A stretch of DNA of 64,000 nt from the NCBI GenBank assembly GCA_963921825.1, contig OY997588.1, forward strand, positions 13,158,001 to 13,222,000. Direction: 5' to 3'. How positions within the stretch are numbered: position 1 is the first letter of the stretch; each line of letters opens with the position of its first letter. Positions 1 to 9,501 of the stretch are shown piece by piece. The stretch comes from Erodium maritimum (taxonomy: Eukaryota > Streptophyta > Magnoliopsida > Geraniales > Geraniaceae). The translations under genes were made by a program, and so were the position numbers. The notes beneath the pieces were generated by a model. The model did not search any database. It was given only the letters and a program-made list of their open reading frames with translations, and was not told the origin of the DNA.

Positions 1-552
1 GCAGGATTTTATTCCCTACTCCCATTCTTTCCATATTCTCATTACCCGAAAAAATACACAAGTGTCAAATTTTGATCCATTTTAAATGATATTCATATTT
101 TTATATGTCAAAACACAAATGTCTGAACCAGATTGTTGATAAATTTGAATTTTTTTTAGAAAAAAATATGCATTTTGAAAATAACCCAAAGTAACAGAAG
201 AATGGAATATCCATAGACAGAAAATATCCCAATAATGGCCACATCTACCTCGGCCAGGTCTGAAATTACAGAGAAAATAGAAAATATACATGCTGAAATC
301 GTGTGTGATTGTGTGTGGCAGCCATGTGTTATGTATATATTATTAAAAAAATATTTATTTTAAAACTAATAGTACGGGGTGGGGATCCTCGCGGGATGGG
401 GACTGCTTGCCTCGTCCCCACCCCATCCCCGTCAAAGTCCCCATTTAAATCCCCGTACCCCGTCCCGTTTAAAAAAATCCCCGTCCCGAACCCACCCCAC
501 GCGGGGCGGGGACGGGGATCCCCGCGGGAGACAGGGCGTTTTGCCATCCCTA
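1..552. mobile_element. hAT-like non-autonomous transposon, right part
   Basis: Bases 370-552 consist of alternating GGGGAC/CCCCGT runs and end in TTTTGCCATCCCTA. This closely resembles the right end of the better defined hAT element at 19722-20396. Bases 1-60 show the matching pyrimidine-run pattern and may belong to the opposite arm. The left end lies outside the window, so a target duplication cannot be checked. No transposase is present. The family assignment is inferred from the terminal pattern only. Confidence 0.45.
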
Positions 553-749
553 CTGGTAAGGCCTGCTGTCGGTGTCTGTCGCGAGGAGGAGACCACAGAG
601 GAGGTATCTCCGACGGTTGCGATATCATGAGAGGAGGAGGATGAGGAAGAAGAGTGGGTAACTACAATTGTGAGAAAAATAGGAGGAAGATGGTGAAATC
701 CTAACAGTCACTGAGACTCGTTTTTTTATGTATTCTAACTGTGAAACTG

Positions 750-1342
750 AAACATATGCGGGAAAATAATGTTCCACAATTACGTTACATATTATGTAAA
801 TATATCAAAACATTATACTTAATTTTTCCATATTTTTTTATTTGGAATGTAATTGGAACCATATATTAAGTAAAATAAAATCTTGATCTAAAGCGGGATA
901 CTCAGAGAAAAACAAAACGAACATCTTTTTTTATAGAGGAAATCGCTTGTAATATTATTAAATGTACAAAAAAACTTAAAAATTACTCATATACCGAAAT
1001 GCTTCAGAGTAGATATCGGTAGAAAGATACTATGATAGCGGTTGAAAAAACCAACACAACTACTCCAAATGATGAGGTAGGATGTAGCATATTTTATACC
1101 TAATGTTCCTTAAAATTTTCACAAATGCTCCATGATTACATTACATGTATTCCATAACCTTCTGAAAAATATTCCACAATTACGTGACATATGTTCCATA
1201 GTTTTTTTTCTTCCAGAAATGTTTTAAAGTTACATAACTTTCTAAGAAAATGTTAATTACAAAGCATACGTTCCATAACTTTCGAAAAAATATTACAGAA
1301 TTACATATCAGACGTTCCATAAAATTTTCACAAATATTCCAC
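750..1342. repeat. Degenerate repeats of an ATTCCACAATTACGT-type unit
   Basis: The phrases TTCCATAA..TTTC and AATATTCCACAATTACGT recur around 770, 1150-1200 and 1270-1340. A longer phrase, TTCCNTAAAATTTTCACAAAT, appears at about 1104 and 1313. The copies have diverged and no terminal repeat or target duplication is visible, so the class is unknown. Confidence 0.4.
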
Positions 1343-2486
1343 ATTTATGGCACGATGCGGACGCTCTAATAACGCATTTTTCGAAGGGTTTCAAAGCCAG
1401 AGGGTTGATCAGCTGGCCAGAAGCCAGGATAGCAACTTTAATGTCGGAATCCATGTCAGATCCGGAAACCCGAATCAACCGAGAAAGAAGATTGTGGCTT
1501 CCGAGCAACGGGTCAGGCAAAAATCACTGCCGCTTCGTCTGATGTTTAAATTGACCATGGGTGTTTTCTTACCCGAGAACTCGAAATATCTACTGCAAAA
1601 ATCATTTGCGACTTGTCCACTGCAAGCTGCATAAAATATTAGTCAATTTGTGTGTAAATTACCTTTGCAATAAATATTAATTTAAAATGACGTGATATTT
1701 ATGGTAGTGCATATTTGATAGTTTACTTGGTTGACAAGCAAAGATGATGGGAGATGGTGGTGGTGGTGTTTTTTGAATTGGGATTCTGTTTACTTTACAA
1801 CTCTCACTCGGGCGCACAGTACAATCAAGAAGAGCCAAAGAAATAAAGCAAATCGTGATCCGGCCAGAATTTGTGACCCTTTTGTCATTTGGTAACTAAT
1901 GTTGTTGCAGTTAAGTTAGTCGTTAGTAAAATTTATATCAAATATAAGTGTTCCATAATTTAGTCGACCTATATATGACGACATGAAATATATTGTTAAC
2001 ATAATATATCAATCTCACACACTTCACAACAACAATATAAATCGTATAATAATGTTTCACTGGTTAGTGAACTTTTGTTGTCGACGACTAGCCCATTTAT
2101 CGTTGAAAGCCAAAAAAGAAAAAGAAAAATAGACTCAGTAAACAAGCGATCCGGAAACCAAAACGAAACGAAAGTGTGAAGATGCAAAAACCTAATGTTA
2201 GCTAACTATTCTCAACTGGAATGGAACACAATGCAACGCAACCTAAAAGAAACACAAGTAGCTAATGTGATCTCTGCCCTTGTAAAGGAAGAAAAAGATA
2301 AACCAACAAAGACCTCTCGCTTTTGCAAGTGCCTTCTCCCCTGTCAAATTAGGCTATCCAACTCTCCAAATATTCTTTCTCCATTATGCAGCAAAGATAA
2401 AATATCATGATGCATGCTCAAGTCACGTGTCTCTTCTTCATTATTAAGGCCTCACTTATTTAAAAGCATAAATTAATATTCTAATC
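1343..2486. other. No gene recognised
   Basis: A 95-codon open frame on the plus strand (1347-1634) and a frame on the other strand cover a GC-richer patch, but neither resembles a family I know. The remainder is AT-rich. No RNA gene or transposon terminus was seen. Confidence 0.4.
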
Positions 2487-2957
2487 TTTTTTTTGATAAG
2501 TGATTTTTCATTAAAAATCTCTTTGCTCCTAAGTGGAGAAAAAAGATGGGACTGCAGTAGAGACTATCCTAACCTTTCATGGGAGCCTTCAAAAGAAGGG
2601 CAAAAAACAAAAACACAAACTACAAAGAACACAGCGATGGAACCTACGCTCAACCACAAAATGAGAAATAGAGAAAAAATACTACCAAAATCCTAATGTT
2701 TTTGTAGTGGTAAACTTCGTCCAGATCTTTTTTCCTATGTTGAATGACAAGAGACTCACTTTTGGTCTGAGTTTGTGAACCAGTCTGTATTGCAAGTGAT
2801 TGTGGCAGCGACAAACCCAAACTCGGCGTCCCCAAATAACAGACTCCCATTGTATGCTTCTACCTTTACACTTCGAGAGTTTGAGAATGGCATCTTTGAT
2901 ATCATATTAAAACTAAATTTTAAAATCCACCTTAACCACCAAGACATTGAGATGTTA
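2487..2957 (-). mobile_element. LINE-like 3' tail fragment
   Basis: On the minus strand the segment ends in AATGAAAAATCACTTATC followed by a run of A (plus-strand TTTTTTTTGATAAGTG at 2488-2503). This is the form of the poly(A) end of plant L1-like elements. The DNA to its right has broken minus-strand frames without a recognisable domain. It stops roughly 100 bp short of the inferred TATA box of the GRAS gene. The assignment rests mainly on the tail. Confidence 0.35.
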
Positions 2958-3052
2958 TAGTGGATAATGGATCCCACCACCATAAGCAATGCCATGCACG
3001 CGAAGATACAAAGCCACCCATTGCGACCACCAAAAAACCCCCTCACTTTCCC

Positions 3053-3060
3053 CATAAAAG
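3053..3060 (+). promoter_or_regulatory. Possible TATA box of the GRAS gene
   Basis: CATAAAAG lies 63-70 bases before the ATG at 3123 and is followed by a CT-rich, ATG-free stretch typical of a plant leader. It supports the ATG at 3123 rather than the in-frame ATG at 2967, which would lie upstream of the promoter. Confidence 0.4.
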
Positions 3061-3122
3061 AAAGCCACTTACAAGCTTGCTCTTCAGTTGTGCTCTGTTC
3101 CTCTTTTGTTTCTTCAGCTACA

Positions 3123-4595
3123 ATGAGAGTTCAATCCAGCTCCAATTCAACCCCCAAACCGGTCTCCGGGAACAACTACGAGCCCTCCTCTGTCCTTGAG
3201 CTCCGATGCAGCCCCAGCCCCGCCGGAGGAGGAGGTGTCGCCGCCGCCTGGGAGGAGAACATGCTGCATAATCTGGATTGGGACTCCTTCTTGACCGATT
3301 TGGGTCTGCCTGATCACGACACGAAGAACTCCATCTCCGGCCACCACCTCAACCTCTGCGACCCGCCTACAATTACCCACATCCCCGATCTCACCTCCCA
3401 CAATTACTCTCAGCCCTTCGTCCACGCCAATTTCAACCTCTCCGATACTAATTACAGTTCCGTTACCGGTTCTGCCTTTGATTTCGCTGCCGATTTTGGT
3501 AACTGCAGCCTCAGCTTCGACTTCATCGAGGAGCTGATCCGAGCCGCCGAGTGTTTCGACTCTGATGAATTGCAACTCGCTGAGGCGATATTGGCGCGGC
3601 TCAATACACGCCTAAGGACTCCGGCCGGAAAGCCGCTCCAGAGGGCCGCTTTCTACTTCAAAGAAGCGCTCCAGTCCCTCCTTCCCGGTTCGAACCGGTC
3701 GGCCCAGCCCGCCACCTGGTTCGAAATTGTCCAGAGCATCAAGGCGTACAAGGCTTTCTCCGCCGTCTCCCCGATCCCGATGTTCTCGCACTTCACGGCT
3801 AATCAGGCGCTGCTCGAGGCCTTCGAAGGCTCTACCTTCTTCCACGTCATCGATTTCGACATCGGATTCGGTTCCCAGTACGCTTCCTTCATGAAGGAGA
3901 TCGCCGAGACGTGCAACCTCGACTCGCCGGTGCTCCGGATCTCGGCTGTGGTCCCCGACGAGTTCGCAGCGGAGAAGCGGCTGGTTAAGGAGAACCTCTC
4001 ACAATTCGCTCAGGACCTTAACATCGGATTCCAGATCGAGTTCGTTCAGCTCCGAACCTTCCAGAAGCTGTCCTTCAACTCCATCAAGTTCATGGAGGGA
4101 GAGAAGACGGCCGTACTCCTCGCTCCGGCTATCTTCCGCCGCCTCGGGTCGATGGCCAACATCAGCGCGTTTCTCGGCGATGTGCGGCGGGTGTGCTCAA
4201 GCGTCGTCGTTTTCGTGGACGGTGAAGGGTGGATGGAGAGCGGCGCTACATCGTTCCGGATGAACATCGTGAACGGTCTCGAGTTTTACTCGATGATGTT
4301 CGAGTCGCTGGACGCAACCATGGGAGGGGGCGATTTGAATAGAAAAATCGAGATGTTTCTCCTCCGCCCGGCGATTATGGAGGCGGCGAGGAGAAGGGTG
4401 GCGCCGCCGTGGAGGGAGGTGTTTGACGGCGTGGGAATGAAGCCGGTACAGTCGAGTCGGTTTGCGGATTTTCAGGCAGAGAGTCTATTGGGGAAGGTGC
4501 GTGTGAGGGGGTTCCACGTGGTGAAACGACAGGCAGAGTTGATACTCTGCTGGCATGAGATGGCCCTGGTGGCCACGTCAGCGTGGAAGTGCTAG
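3123..4595 (+). CDS. GRAS transcription factor, HAM/SCL15-like
   Basis: This intron-less gene encodes 490 residues. It resembles the HAIRY MERISTEM clade and is closest, from memory, to Arabidopsis SCL15/HAM4. The N-terminal YEPSSVLELRCSPSP motif (about residues 19-33) and LDWDSFLTDLGL are clade markers. The GRAS domain follows: FIEELIRAAECFDSDELQLAEAIL (LHRI) from about residue 138, a VHIID-type core FHVIDFDIGFG near residue 240, and the PFYRE and SAW regions ending in LVATSAWKC. Such proteins are nuclear regulators of meristem maintenance or lipid/storage genes. The reading frame extends upstream to 2967, but that part is unlike the family and overlaps the likely promoter, so the start at 3123 is preferred. 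The gene is convergent with the bZIP gene, 377 bp away. Confidence 0.93.
   Translation: MRVQSSSNSTPKPVSGNNYEPSSVLELRCSPSPAGGGGVAAAWEENMLHNLDWDSFLTDLGLPDHDTKNSISGHHLNLCDPPTITHIPDLTSHNYSQPFVHANFNLSDTNYSSVTGSAFDFAADFGNCSLSFDFIEELIRAAECFDSDELQLAEAILARLNTRLRTPAGKPLQRAAFYFKEALQSLLPGSNRSAQPATWFEIVQSIKAYKAFSAVSPIPMFSHFTANQALLEAFEGSTFFHVIDFDIGFGSQYASFMKEIAETCNLDSPVLRISAVVPDEFAAEKRLVKENLSQFAQDLNIGFQIEFVQLRTFQKLSFNSIKFMEGEKTAVLLAPAIFRRLGSMANISAFLGDVRRVCSSVVVFVDGEGWMESGATSFRMNIVNGLEFYSMMFESLDATMGGGDLNRKIEMFLLRPAIMEAARRRVAPPWREVFDGVGMKPVQSSRFADFQAESLLGKVRVRGFHVVKRQAELILCWHEMALVATSAWKC
3585..3605 (+). promoter_or_regulatory. miR171-type target site inside the GRAS ORF
   Basis: The run GATATTGGCGCGGCTCAA (3587-3604) is the core of the miR171 site known from HAM-clade mRNAs and encodes ILARLN. 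Against the common miR171 form UUGAGCCGCGCCAAUAUCAC there is one mismatch, at the second-last base of the miRNA's 3' side. Against the form beginning UGAUUGAGCC the two bases opposite miRNA positions 1-2 do not pair. Cleavage is inferred, not shown. Confidence 0.75.
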
Positions 4596-4972
4596 GTGGG
4601 ACTGGAGGAGCCACCCGATCGGTGGACTTTCACTTTATTCGTTTCACTTTAGCTGTGGTGTTGCTTAATATAAAGATACGTACCTTTCACATCAATTTAT
4701 CGCTAATTTTCACCTTAATACATGTCCACTCGATGGAAAGGAAGAGACCATGTAGATGACAAAAAATTATACGGGGACAAAACTATACTTGAAAAGAATA
4801 TGATCCTCTCGATAACATGATCTGAAGTTAATACTTCACAAACGGTACAAGTAACACGAACAGGGTTAACGGTGTGGGATTAGTAATGAAAAATAAGCTA
4901 TGCTCGACTAATCAACTATCACGGTTTGTGGAGTAAAGAAAAATATATTCTTCCTGCTTATGCCTTGCTACC
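4596..4972. other. Shared 3' flank of two convergent genes
   Basis: This AT-rich stretch lies between the stop of the GRAS gene and the stop of the bZIP gene and should hold both 3' UTRs. A possible bZIP C-terminal remnant is discussed under that gene. No other feature was seen. Confidence 0.5.
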
Positions 4973-7900
4973 TTAGCTACTCCCGCATAACCTTGTCAAT
5001 TCTTCCTGCTCGCATCAAATTTCATGATGTTAATACATTTGAGGACTCAATGTCCCAAGTGAAACTGATTATAGATGAATGGTAGTGCTATGCAAATATC
5101 GAAAGCATGTTTTTTTTGTATGTACCTTTATGGAGTTGTTCTCTGATGTGAGTTTCTCGCAATCCTCTGAAAGCCTCTGCATCTCATCTCTGAGGCTTCG
5201 ATTATCATTGCTCAAGGCCTCCACTCGCTGCTGAAGCTCATCACACTCCGCCTAGTTATAATAATCCATAGATTTAAGAATCAGATATAATCTTAGAGCA
5301 TCTCCAATGGTTAGACACTGCACAGTGTCTATGAACAATGTCTAACCATTGTTTTTGGCTTCCAGACACTGCTCCTCCAATGGTAGTGTCTACGCAGTGT
5401 CAGGAGTGTCTACACAGTTTCAGTAAATTAAAAAAAACACCCAAATATTTGTGACACTTTTAATTAAACCCAAATACGAATTGCATAACTATTATTTTAT
5501 TACAAACAAAATAGATATTACATTAACGTTGCTGATTAATATTTAATTGCGGCCGCCATCTCCAAATTTTGCCCAAATGTGTTCGATGAGATCATCGTGG
5601 AGTTGGTGATGCACATTCCGATCCCGAATCCTTGCTCTATGGCCCAAGATACTGTCGTTGGTCACCGCTGGGGGTTGTCCTCTACGTACGGTGTGGTCCG
5701 GGACAACAAGATCTGCAAGCGGATCAGTGGGCCACGGCCTACGCTCATCCTCAACGATCATGTTGTGTAGGATCACACAAGCAGTCATGATAATTGCGAG
5801 TGAGCCCCTATCCCACATTCGACCCGGGCGAGTAACGATGTGAAACCGGGCCTGTAGAACTTCAAACGCCCGTTCGATGTCCTTCCTACACGCCTCTTGG
5901 TATCTAGCAAAACATCGTTGTTTCGGCGTTTGTGGAGCAGGTATGGACTTCACAAATGTTGCCCAAGCAGGATAGATTCCATCTGTCAAGTAGTACGGGG
6001 TTTCGTATTCTCTACCGCCGATCTTGAACTTCACATCTGGGGCGAAGCCTTTTACTACTTGGGAGAATAGTGTAGACCTATTGAGCACGTTGATGTCGTT
6101 GTTGGAGCCCGGTGTCCCGAAGAAAGCGTGCCAGATCCAAAGGTCTTGGGATGCTACAGATTCGAGCATGGTTGTGGGGACGTTCCCGTGGTCCCTACTT
6201 GCGAACTGTGCAGCTCATGCCACATGACAGTTCTTCCAATCCCAATGCATGCAGTCCAGGCTCCCTAACATCCCCGGAAAGCCGCGGTCTTCGTTGATTC
6301 GCAACAACCGTTTTGTATCGTCCACGGTCGGGCGTCGTAGATAGGTCCGCCCGTACACCTTGATGACGCCAATGCAAAACTTCTTCAGGCAGTCCAGCGC
6401 AGTGGTCTCCGCCATTCGCAAATACTCGTCGCAAGCATCGGCTGGACTTCCATAACAGAGCTGACGAAGTGCTACCGTGCACTTCTGGTGTGGAGTGAAA
6501 GAGGCCCTCCCCGTAGCATCATTTCTGTTACGGAAGTAGGCGTACCGGCCACTCAAACCATTCATGATCCGGATGAACATGTCTCTCGACATCCGGAACC
6601 GTCGCCGAAATTGTTGCTCGCTGTACACCGATTGAGGCGCGAAGTAGTCACGGATCAGCCCTTCGTGTGCATCTTCGCGGTTGAGCTCAATCACTCTCCG
6701 CTTGGGTCTCGGCGCCGACAATGAGCTCTCGGCCTCATCATCATCATCACTCATTGGTTGTACGGCTGCCATCAGTTGATCCTCCAATGCTTGTTGTGTT
6801 GCCCCCAAATACCTATCCACCGCGGCGTCTATTTGTTCTTCTGTCATTTGTTTCATCTCGTCTAGCGTCGGAAGACTCGCCATCGGAAAAAATAGAATAT
6901 GAAAAACTATAGGATTTGGAGAGGAATAGATGAATAGAAGCTTGAAAGAAGAGAGGAGAAGTGAGATTTCAATTGGGGCAGATCTGAATTTATAGAAAAC
7001 TGTTGGGTACTATGGGAGTCGGCGTCGCCACGTGGCGGGTCGTGACTGGCCAGCCGACTAGCCGTTGGCGCCAGACACGACCAGCAGCGTCGTTGCCAGA
7101 ACCAGCAACGACTCGTAGGCACGCCCCCACAGACACGGCTTCCAGACACGACAAGTCGTGTCTACGCGTCGTGTCTGGGCCGTGCCTACGCCAGACACAA
7201 CGCGTAGGCATGACCGTTGGAGCTGCTCTTGGAGTGCCCCACTGGACTTGCATAATAATAATCAGGACCAGATCATTGTGACCATTTTTTAAGGGTTCAA
7301 TGTAAATAACTACCCACATAAATGTCCACAAACAAATAAAAGCAAAATACTACAGTGTGGTGTCCACAACACAAAGATACAATATAAACTGTGCACAACT
7401 ATCGGAACATTATAAATGATCACAGAGCAACCAGGGACATTATAAATTGTCCACACTACTAATAGCTACAATATATTTTGCCCACACAGCAACTAGGTAC
7501 ATTACAAACTGTCCACGTCACACTATGATACAAAATGGACATAATTTTTTTTCTTTTGCTTTAATGGTAATATATTGACGCCTCTAGCTCCACCGCCATC
7601 ACATATGCTGAGCCAGGAGTTTTTTTCCGTCCACTTGGATCATAGTGTAATGTGGACAACTTATTAAGTACTAATGATCACGTTGACATAATGCATAGTA
7701 GCTATTTGTAACGTGAACAATTTATAATGTACGCTTATAATTTATAATGTACTTGTTGTTACGGACAATTTGTAATGAACTTGTTTGTTACAGATATCTT
7801 TACCTGCTTACGTAATCTTGACCGTCTAGCTGATTCCCGATTAGATTGCTTCCTCTTCTGTCTTTTCAGTTCACGCTCATCCTGCAAAATAAGAGCTAAA

Positions 7901-9501
7901 CATCAATGATAAAGAATTTACAGGAGTATCCATGCAGCAGCCAAACTTTTGTAAGCTGTAATATATGGGTAAATGATATCTCTCTTTCCAACTAAATTAT
8001 GATCTGCGTCCTAATATCACAATGATTTATAACTTGTTAAGCAACAGATTGAGTAATGTCAAGGCCCATACATGAACAACTGCTGATGCAGCACCAGATG
8101 GATTTAGTCCCATTTTTGCACCTCCAGCAGTGGCTGGCCACAACTCCATCCCGATATTCAAATTGGTGGCAGGCACAGACCCTACAGGTTTTGCAGAAAC
8201 TGGTGATTGGGTATTTTGAGTATTAGCTCCTGAAAGAGTTACTGTAATTAGTAACTAAATGCAGTATAAAAGACAAATGCAAAGGCTTATTCGGGTTGGA
8301 GATGTATAATCTACCTTCTGCAAGCATTTGGTTAAAGCTTCCCTTCTTACTTGCAGATAACTCCTATATCAGAAAAGAGCATGTGTTCATTTAGAATACA
8401 AAAGAAAATACAGACTGCCTACAGTGCCTAATTGGTATCCAAACTTGAAACTACTCAAGAGTTTAATAGACTAACAAAGCAAACCAGATAGTTTCTAATA
8501 GTGACATGAAATGCATACCTGTTGGTTGGCATTCTCATCACTAGCATCTGCTGAACCTTCACTGCCACTCCCAGAACTGTGAACAAGACAATTTAATATC
8601 ATCTTCCTTGTTTTACAATGAAAACCAATGGTATTGAATGAAAAACTCCGGTTAACAACCTCTGGGAGGCAGCATCATTTCCTGAATCTGAAACTGCCCT
8701 TACAGCCTCTGTGGCTTTACCTACACTTCCTGAAGCTCCCTTGGATTTTTTGACTGAAGGCCGATCCTTCCCTTCAGGGCCTTTACCTTCCAACTCAACA
8801 CTTGTATGTACTGAGTTTGGAGTCTGATGATAAATGTAGGCAAATCAGTAAACCAACTTGGAGGCTTTCCCGAAAATCAAGTCCAATAATGAATGCAAGA
8901 TGAGCAGATGATAAAAAATAGAGAAGATAAATGATGGTTTTACCATGGCAATATTAGGATGAGCATAGACTCCTCCAGGAGAATACATATATGGAACCGG
9001 GGTCCCATAAGGTTGCATAAGAGGATGCTGAAAATTGTGTGAGATTAATTTAAGAAGTCATCAGGCTCTGTAAATATATGTAAGCTTAATGTGAGTAGGA
9101 TATTAGAAGTTCACCTGACCTCCCCACATATAGGGGTTGGGAGCCGGAGAACCAACAGGGGAGGGAAAAAAGGGAGGCGGGGTAGCTCCAGAATTATAAT
9201 AAGCCTAAATAAGGAGAGCTGAGCTGTAAGCTATTAAGATGATTCACCAAAGCATTATGTTTCTCAAGTAGCTTGTAAAGGAAATCATTAGCATGCCTAA
9301 TACTCTGAAAACAAACCTGCATATGGCTAGACCAATCAGAATATGACGGTGTGGTTGTTGGCATTTCCTGTAGGCACAAAGGAGGCAGATCAAAAAGTGA
9401 TAGCAAGAAAAATAGAGAAATGAAGGTAGGAAGGGAAAGAGGACCTGAGTAGGAGGTGATTTTGAAGCCTTGGCAGGTGAGCTCTCTTCTTCAGTTGCCA
9501 T
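4973..9501 (-). CDS. GBF1: G-box-binding bZIP factor, GBF1-like (11 coding exons)
   Basis: Exons in transcript order: 9501-9445, 9367-9317, 9204-9115, 9027-8944, 8823-8660, 8576-8519, 8363-8315, 8229-8072, 7881-7804, 5251-5126, 5005-4973. All have GT-AG borders and matching phases, giving 315 residues. The N-terminus is the proline-rich MFMR region ([19 protein letters not shown], then [13 protein letters not shown]). The basic region [20 protein letters not shown] shows the N-x7-R signature in exon 9. The leucine zipper [20 protein letters not shown] is in exon 10. Such proteins bind CACGTG in light- and ABA-responsive promoters. The last exon gives [10 protein letters not shown] then stop, shorter than the usual ..CGPEAV.. 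tail, apparently after a small out-of-frame deletion. Intron 9 (5252-7803) holds a Harbinger transposon. An ATG-free leader exon near 11394-11500 is inferred. Confidence 0.93.
5296..7228 (-). mobile_element. PIF/Harbinger transposon inside GBF1-like intron 9
   Basis: The ends are inverted repeats: GAGCATCTCCAATGG on the left and, read inward, GAGCAGCTCCAACGG on the right. They are flanked by TTA (5293-5295) and TTG (7229-7231), a slightly decayed 3-bp target duplication of the TWA type that Harbinger elements use. The subterminal regions are packed with GTGTCT/AGACAC words. The single transposase gene runs on the minus strand, the same direction as the host gene. No Myb/SANT second ORF was seen. 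Length is 1933 bp. Confidence 0.88.
5543..6883 (-). pseudogene. Harbinger DDE transposase, interrupted by one stop
   Basis: The frame runs 446 codons from the ATG at 6881-6883 with a single in-frame TGA at 6215-6217. The sequence there reads NCHVA[12 protein letters not shown]. The related copy at 37.5-39.2 kb has TGG (Trp) at this position, so the stop is probably one G-to-A change. Catalytic residues are present: D in SLDCMHWDW (about residue 210), D in [10 protein letters not shown] (about 301) and E in [11 protein letters not shown] (about 337). It belongs to the HARBI1/IS5-like nuclease fold family. The near-intact frame suggests a fairly recent insertion. Confidence 0.88.
7285..7795. 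repeat. Inverted-repeat region with TGTCCACA/TGTGGACA words
   Basis: Short degenerate units such as GTACATTACAAACTGTCCACGT recur between 7330 and 7540. Their reverse complements appear between 7640 and 7790 (for example ATCATAGTGTAATGTGGACA). The two halves could fold back on each other. The region looks like a decayed foldback MITE. No clear terminal repeat or target duplication was found. It lies in the same GBF1-like intron as the Harbinger element. Confidence 0.45.

Noticed and set aside
2967-3122. In-frame ATG 52 codons upstream of the GRAS start
   Set aside because: The extra residues are unlike the HAM clade and the segment contains the likely TATA box. The family start motif begins at 3123.
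5296-7228. Harbinger transposase considered as a domesticated host gene (ALP1/HARBI1-like)
   Set aside because: It is bounded by terminal inverted repeats and a target duplication and contains a stop, so it is a transposon copy.
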